NCBI GenBank assembly: GCA_965221755.1
Contig: OZ244921.1
Span: 3,534,001-3,598,000, forward strand
DNA length: 64,000 nucleotides
Source: Azophilus sp965221755
GTDB taxonomy: Bacteria; Pseudomonadota; Gammaproteobacteria; Pseudomonadales; Azotimanducaceae
Direction: 5' to 3'
Shown here piece after piece: positions 61,976 to 64,000 of this stretch. A program made the position numbers and the translations under genes. Below the pieces are notes generated by a model that was not told the origin of the DNA, ran no database searches, and was given only the letters and a program-made list of their open reading frames with translations. Position 1 is the stretch's first letter. Every line of letters starts with the position of its first letter.

Positions 61976-63672
61976 CGGGTTCGGTCGAGGAAGCCGCCCC
62001 GGGCGGTCACCCGGGAGAGCTTGCCCGAGGAGGTGCGCGGCAGGGTGCGCGGCAGCACGATCTCAACGTAGCAGGCGACGCCGAAATGCTCGCGCACCAA
62101 GGACTCTATGCGTCTCGGCAGGCCGGGCTCGGCGCGTTTGCTCTCCACGACCAGAACGACTAACGGCTCGCCGGTCGGCCGAGTGGCTTCAAAGGCGGTG
62201 GTGGTGCCGGTGCGAACGCCCGGGCAGCTCTCCGCCAACTGCTCCAGATCCTGGGGCCAAATGTTGCGGCCATTGACGATGATCACGTCCTTGCTACGGG
62301 CGGTGACGACGAGATGGCGACCGATGCGGTAGCCGATGTCGCCGGTGTCCAACCAACCCGAATCGTCCAGCACCTCGGCTGTCGCTTCGGCGTCATTGAA
62401 GTAGCCGCGCATGACGCTTGGGCCACGCACGAAGATGTGTCCGCAGTGACGCTCCGCCACTTCACGGCCTTCATCATCGCGAATCCGGAACTCGTAGCTC
62501 GGCAGAACCGCCCCGCAATCGGCCAGCTTCAGGATGCCGCGCTCACCTGTCGCAGGCTTTGCCAAACCGGAGGCGCCGATCGATTCCTTGTCCACCACGT
62601 CCACGTCAAGGCCGTTGTTCAAGGGCGCGAAGCTGACGGCCAGCCCGCATTCGGCCATGCCGTAGCAGGCGACGAAGGCCTTGGGATCAAACCCGGACGA
62701 CCCCAAAACCTGACTGAATCTCTCCAGCAGCCGCGGATTGATGCGCTCCGCGCCAACGCAGGCGATGCGCCAGGAGGAAAGATCGTATTTCTCCCGATCG
62801 GAAAGCCGCAGCCGGGTCGCGCACAGGCCGTAGCCGGAGGGTGGACTGGACGAAACGGTGCAGCGGTTCTCGGAAATCAGCTTCAGCCAAAGCCGCGGAC
62901 GCATGGCGAACGTGCGCGGGCTTAAGTAATCGACGGCCAATGCCCGGATCACGGGCACTAGGACGCACCCCACCAACCCCATGTCATGGTAGAAGGGCAG
63001 CCAGGACACGAACCGGTCGGCATCACGCAGCTGGACCCCGACATCCGCGATTTCGCGAAGATTGCACAGCACGGCGCGTTGCGACATTTCCACCCCGCGC
63101 GGAAAGCGGGTGCTGCCGGAGGTGTACTGGAGATAGGCCGGCTCAGCGGCGCGCAGGGGCGACAGCCGTCCGGCGGATTCAGGCAGGGCGTCAAACTCCG
63201 CCTCGCCGCCGACAAAGGCCAGGCCCAAAGGCTCAGCGGCGGTTTGCAGCAGATCCAGGAAGCTGTCCGGCGCCACCGCCGCAGCCGCCCCGCAGCTTTC
63301 CATCATGCGTTGAATTTGGCCCACATAGGCGTCGCCGCCGCCCATCTGCAAGGCGGCGGGCATGGGCACGGGAATCAGGCCAGCATACTGGCAAGCGAAA
63401 AAGAAGCGGTGAAACAGGGGGTTGGTATCCGCGATGATGGCCACTCTGGAGTACCGACGCAAGCCGAGGTGGGCCAAACGACGGGCGGTGGCGAGAGCCT
63501 GCTCACGGAGCGCGGCATACGGCAGCACGGCCTCCAGTTCACCGGAACCGCCATAGAAGTTGTAGCCGGTGCGTCCCCGCGCCGCAAAGTCCAGCGCGTC
63601 AGCCAGCCCTTCGAATTCTCCCTCCGGACGTGGAATTCCGCTTTCCGTCGGGGTTGCGCCTACATTTGCCAA
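61903..63672 (-). CDS. Fatty acyl-AMP ligase / acyl-ACP synthetase
   Basis: 589 residues of the adenylate-forming superfamily. ATP-binding P-loop LQYTSGSTRFPRGVEMSQ, WLPFYHDMGLVG, ACYGMAECGLAVSF, and the hinge region LDTGDIGYRIGRHL followed by KDVIIVNGRNIWPQDLE, which is the fatty acyl-AMP-ligase form rather than acyl-CoA synthetase. The C-terminal Lys lies in PRTSSGKLSR. It should load a fatty acid onto the operon's ACP. The only usable start is TTG at 63672, without a strong ribosome-binding site. First gene of the operon. Confidence 0.9.
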   Translation of the reverse strand: MANVGATPTESGIPRPEGEFEGLADALDFAARGRTGYNFYGGSGELEAVLPYAALREQALATARRLAHLGLRRYSRVAIIADTNPLFHRFFFACQYAGLIPVPMPAALQMGGGDAYVGQIQRMMESCGAAAAVAPDSFLDLLQTAAEPLGLAFVGGEAEFDALPESAGRLSPLRAAEPAYLQYTSGSTRFPRGVEMSQRAVLCNLREIADVGVQLRDADRFVSWLPFYHDMGLVGCVLVPVIRALAVDYLSPRTFAMRPRLWLKLISENRCTVSSSPPSGYGLCATRLRLSDREKYDLSSWRIACVGAERINPRLLERFSQVLGSSGFDPKAFVACYGMAECGLAVSFAPLNNGLDVDVVDKESIGASGLAKPATGERGILKLADCGAVLPSYEFRIRDDEGREVAERHCGHIFVRGPSVMRGYFNDAEATAEVLDDSGWLDTGDIGYRIGRHLVVTARSKDVIIVNGRNIWPQDLEQLAESCPGVRTGTTTAFEATRPTGEPLVVLVVESKRAEPGLPRRIESLVREHFGVACYVEIVLPRTLPRTSSGKLSRVTARGGFLDRTRWDEAGNPAPKAASAAAGARLANG

Positions 63673-64000
63673 TGTTCGCTTTATCTTGTGGAGTTGAGCC
63701 GGGGATCAGGGGGCGTTGCCCAAGCCAATCCATCCCGCTGCGCCCAAATTTTTGATTTTCGTCGCCCCTCGGTTCGCTAGCGTTCCCTCGCGCGAGCCAG
63801 CCAATCCACTTGGCAGCGAGACCTGAACGCGGGCGGAATTGTAAACCAAATCCAAAGAATCGCCTACCTGCAATCTGCCTTGTTTGTTACGTCTATGGAA
63901 ATATGGACGACACATTATTGAAACATTTTGGAGGGGGTCAAGTTACTGTACCAAGAAAAATCAGCGCGGGATCGCCCTGGCCCCCAAGCTCCGCCGCGAA
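63673..64000. other. Upstream region of the sphingolipid-type operon
   Basis: 328 bp to the right edge, more AT-rich than the rest, with no convincing gene. It should hold the operon promoter (minus strand), and tttacaat near 63840 is a possible -10, but no clear -35 pairs with it. A 69-residue frame on the minus strand has no family resemblance. No repeat copy is visible. Confidence 0.45.

Noticed and set aside
63706..63915. 69-residue minus-strand frame at the right edge
   Set aside because: No recognisable family, no ribosome-binding site, and it lies where the operon promoter is expected.

Overview
The window looks like the chromosome of a GC-rich gammaproteobacterium. The order fdxA / nlpD - DUF368 - pcm - ftsB - eno - kdsA - pyrG is a shortened form of a classic gammaproteobacterial block. 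Three large TonB-dependent receptors, a fused CysNC next to CysD, several MFS carriers, an AGCS symporter, a Rieske oxygenase and TPR-sulfotransferase genes suggest an aerobic heterotroph, perhaps marine or host-associated; that last part is inference.

Layout. 1-2.4 kb: end of a Na+:solute symporter, a DUF1295 membrane protein and ferredoxin. 2.5-8.9 kb (minus): tightly overlapping housekeeping operon nlpD to pyrG. 9.3-12.5 kb: three peptidoglycan-peptide enzymes (AmiD-like amidase, VanX/DdpX dipeptidase, S66 LD-carboxypeptidase). 12.6-21.6 kb: TonB receptor convergent with an operon for MFS carrier, amidase, M20 amidohydrolase and TPR-sulfotransferase, with a divergent LysR regulator. 21.9-25.4 kb: amtB, then a frameshifted STAS gene and a truncated SulP gene abutting an intact MFS gene. 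25.7-33.1 kb: enoyl-CoA hydratase-like protein, a MITE-like element, an AAA_14/DUF4143 ATPase, a second TonB receptor, cysNC and cysD. 33.2-39.9 kb: split spermidine-synthase-like pair, msrB, aminotransferase, L-2-hydroxyglutarate-oxidase-like protein, gamma-glutamylcyclotransferase, TusA-like protein and a lower-GC orphan with a HEPN-like motif. 40-49.4 kb: GPH carrier divergent from a third TonB receptor, a phosphotransferase, a Rieske oxygenase, sppA and a DUF1232 gene. 49.5-59.4 kb: AGCS symporter, glutathione reductase, an unknown secreted protein, a ThDP enzyme, UDP-sugar dehydrogenase, citrate synthase and a 3-hydroxyisobutyrate-dehydrogenase-like enzyme. 59.5-63.7 kb: overlapping operon of fatty acyl-AMP ligase, SDR reductase, acyl carrier protein and serine palmitoyltransferase, best read as bacterial sphingolipid/ceramide synthesis.

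The most striking feature is a dispersed family of about 95-bp modular palindromic repeats: 13 copies plus one fragment, on both strands. Each has a conserved head, a core hairpin (ggagtttcgc...gcgaaactcc) and a terminal hairpin drawn from at least four unrelated sequence classes. One copy sits in frame inside a gamma-glutamylcyclotransferase gene, adding about 30 residues. Another supplies the last codons and stop of the UDP-sugar dehydrogenase. Three sit in tandem upstream of the LD-carboxypeptidase. This resembles Rickettsia palindromic elements or REPINs in behaviour, but I do not recognise the sequence.

Other signs of genome fluidity are the decayed STAS/SulP genes, a MITE-like element, short tandem duplications across three TAG stop codons, and the absence of rpoS, surE, ispD, ispF and truD from the places they usually occupy. 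I saw no tRNA, rRNA or CRISPR array.
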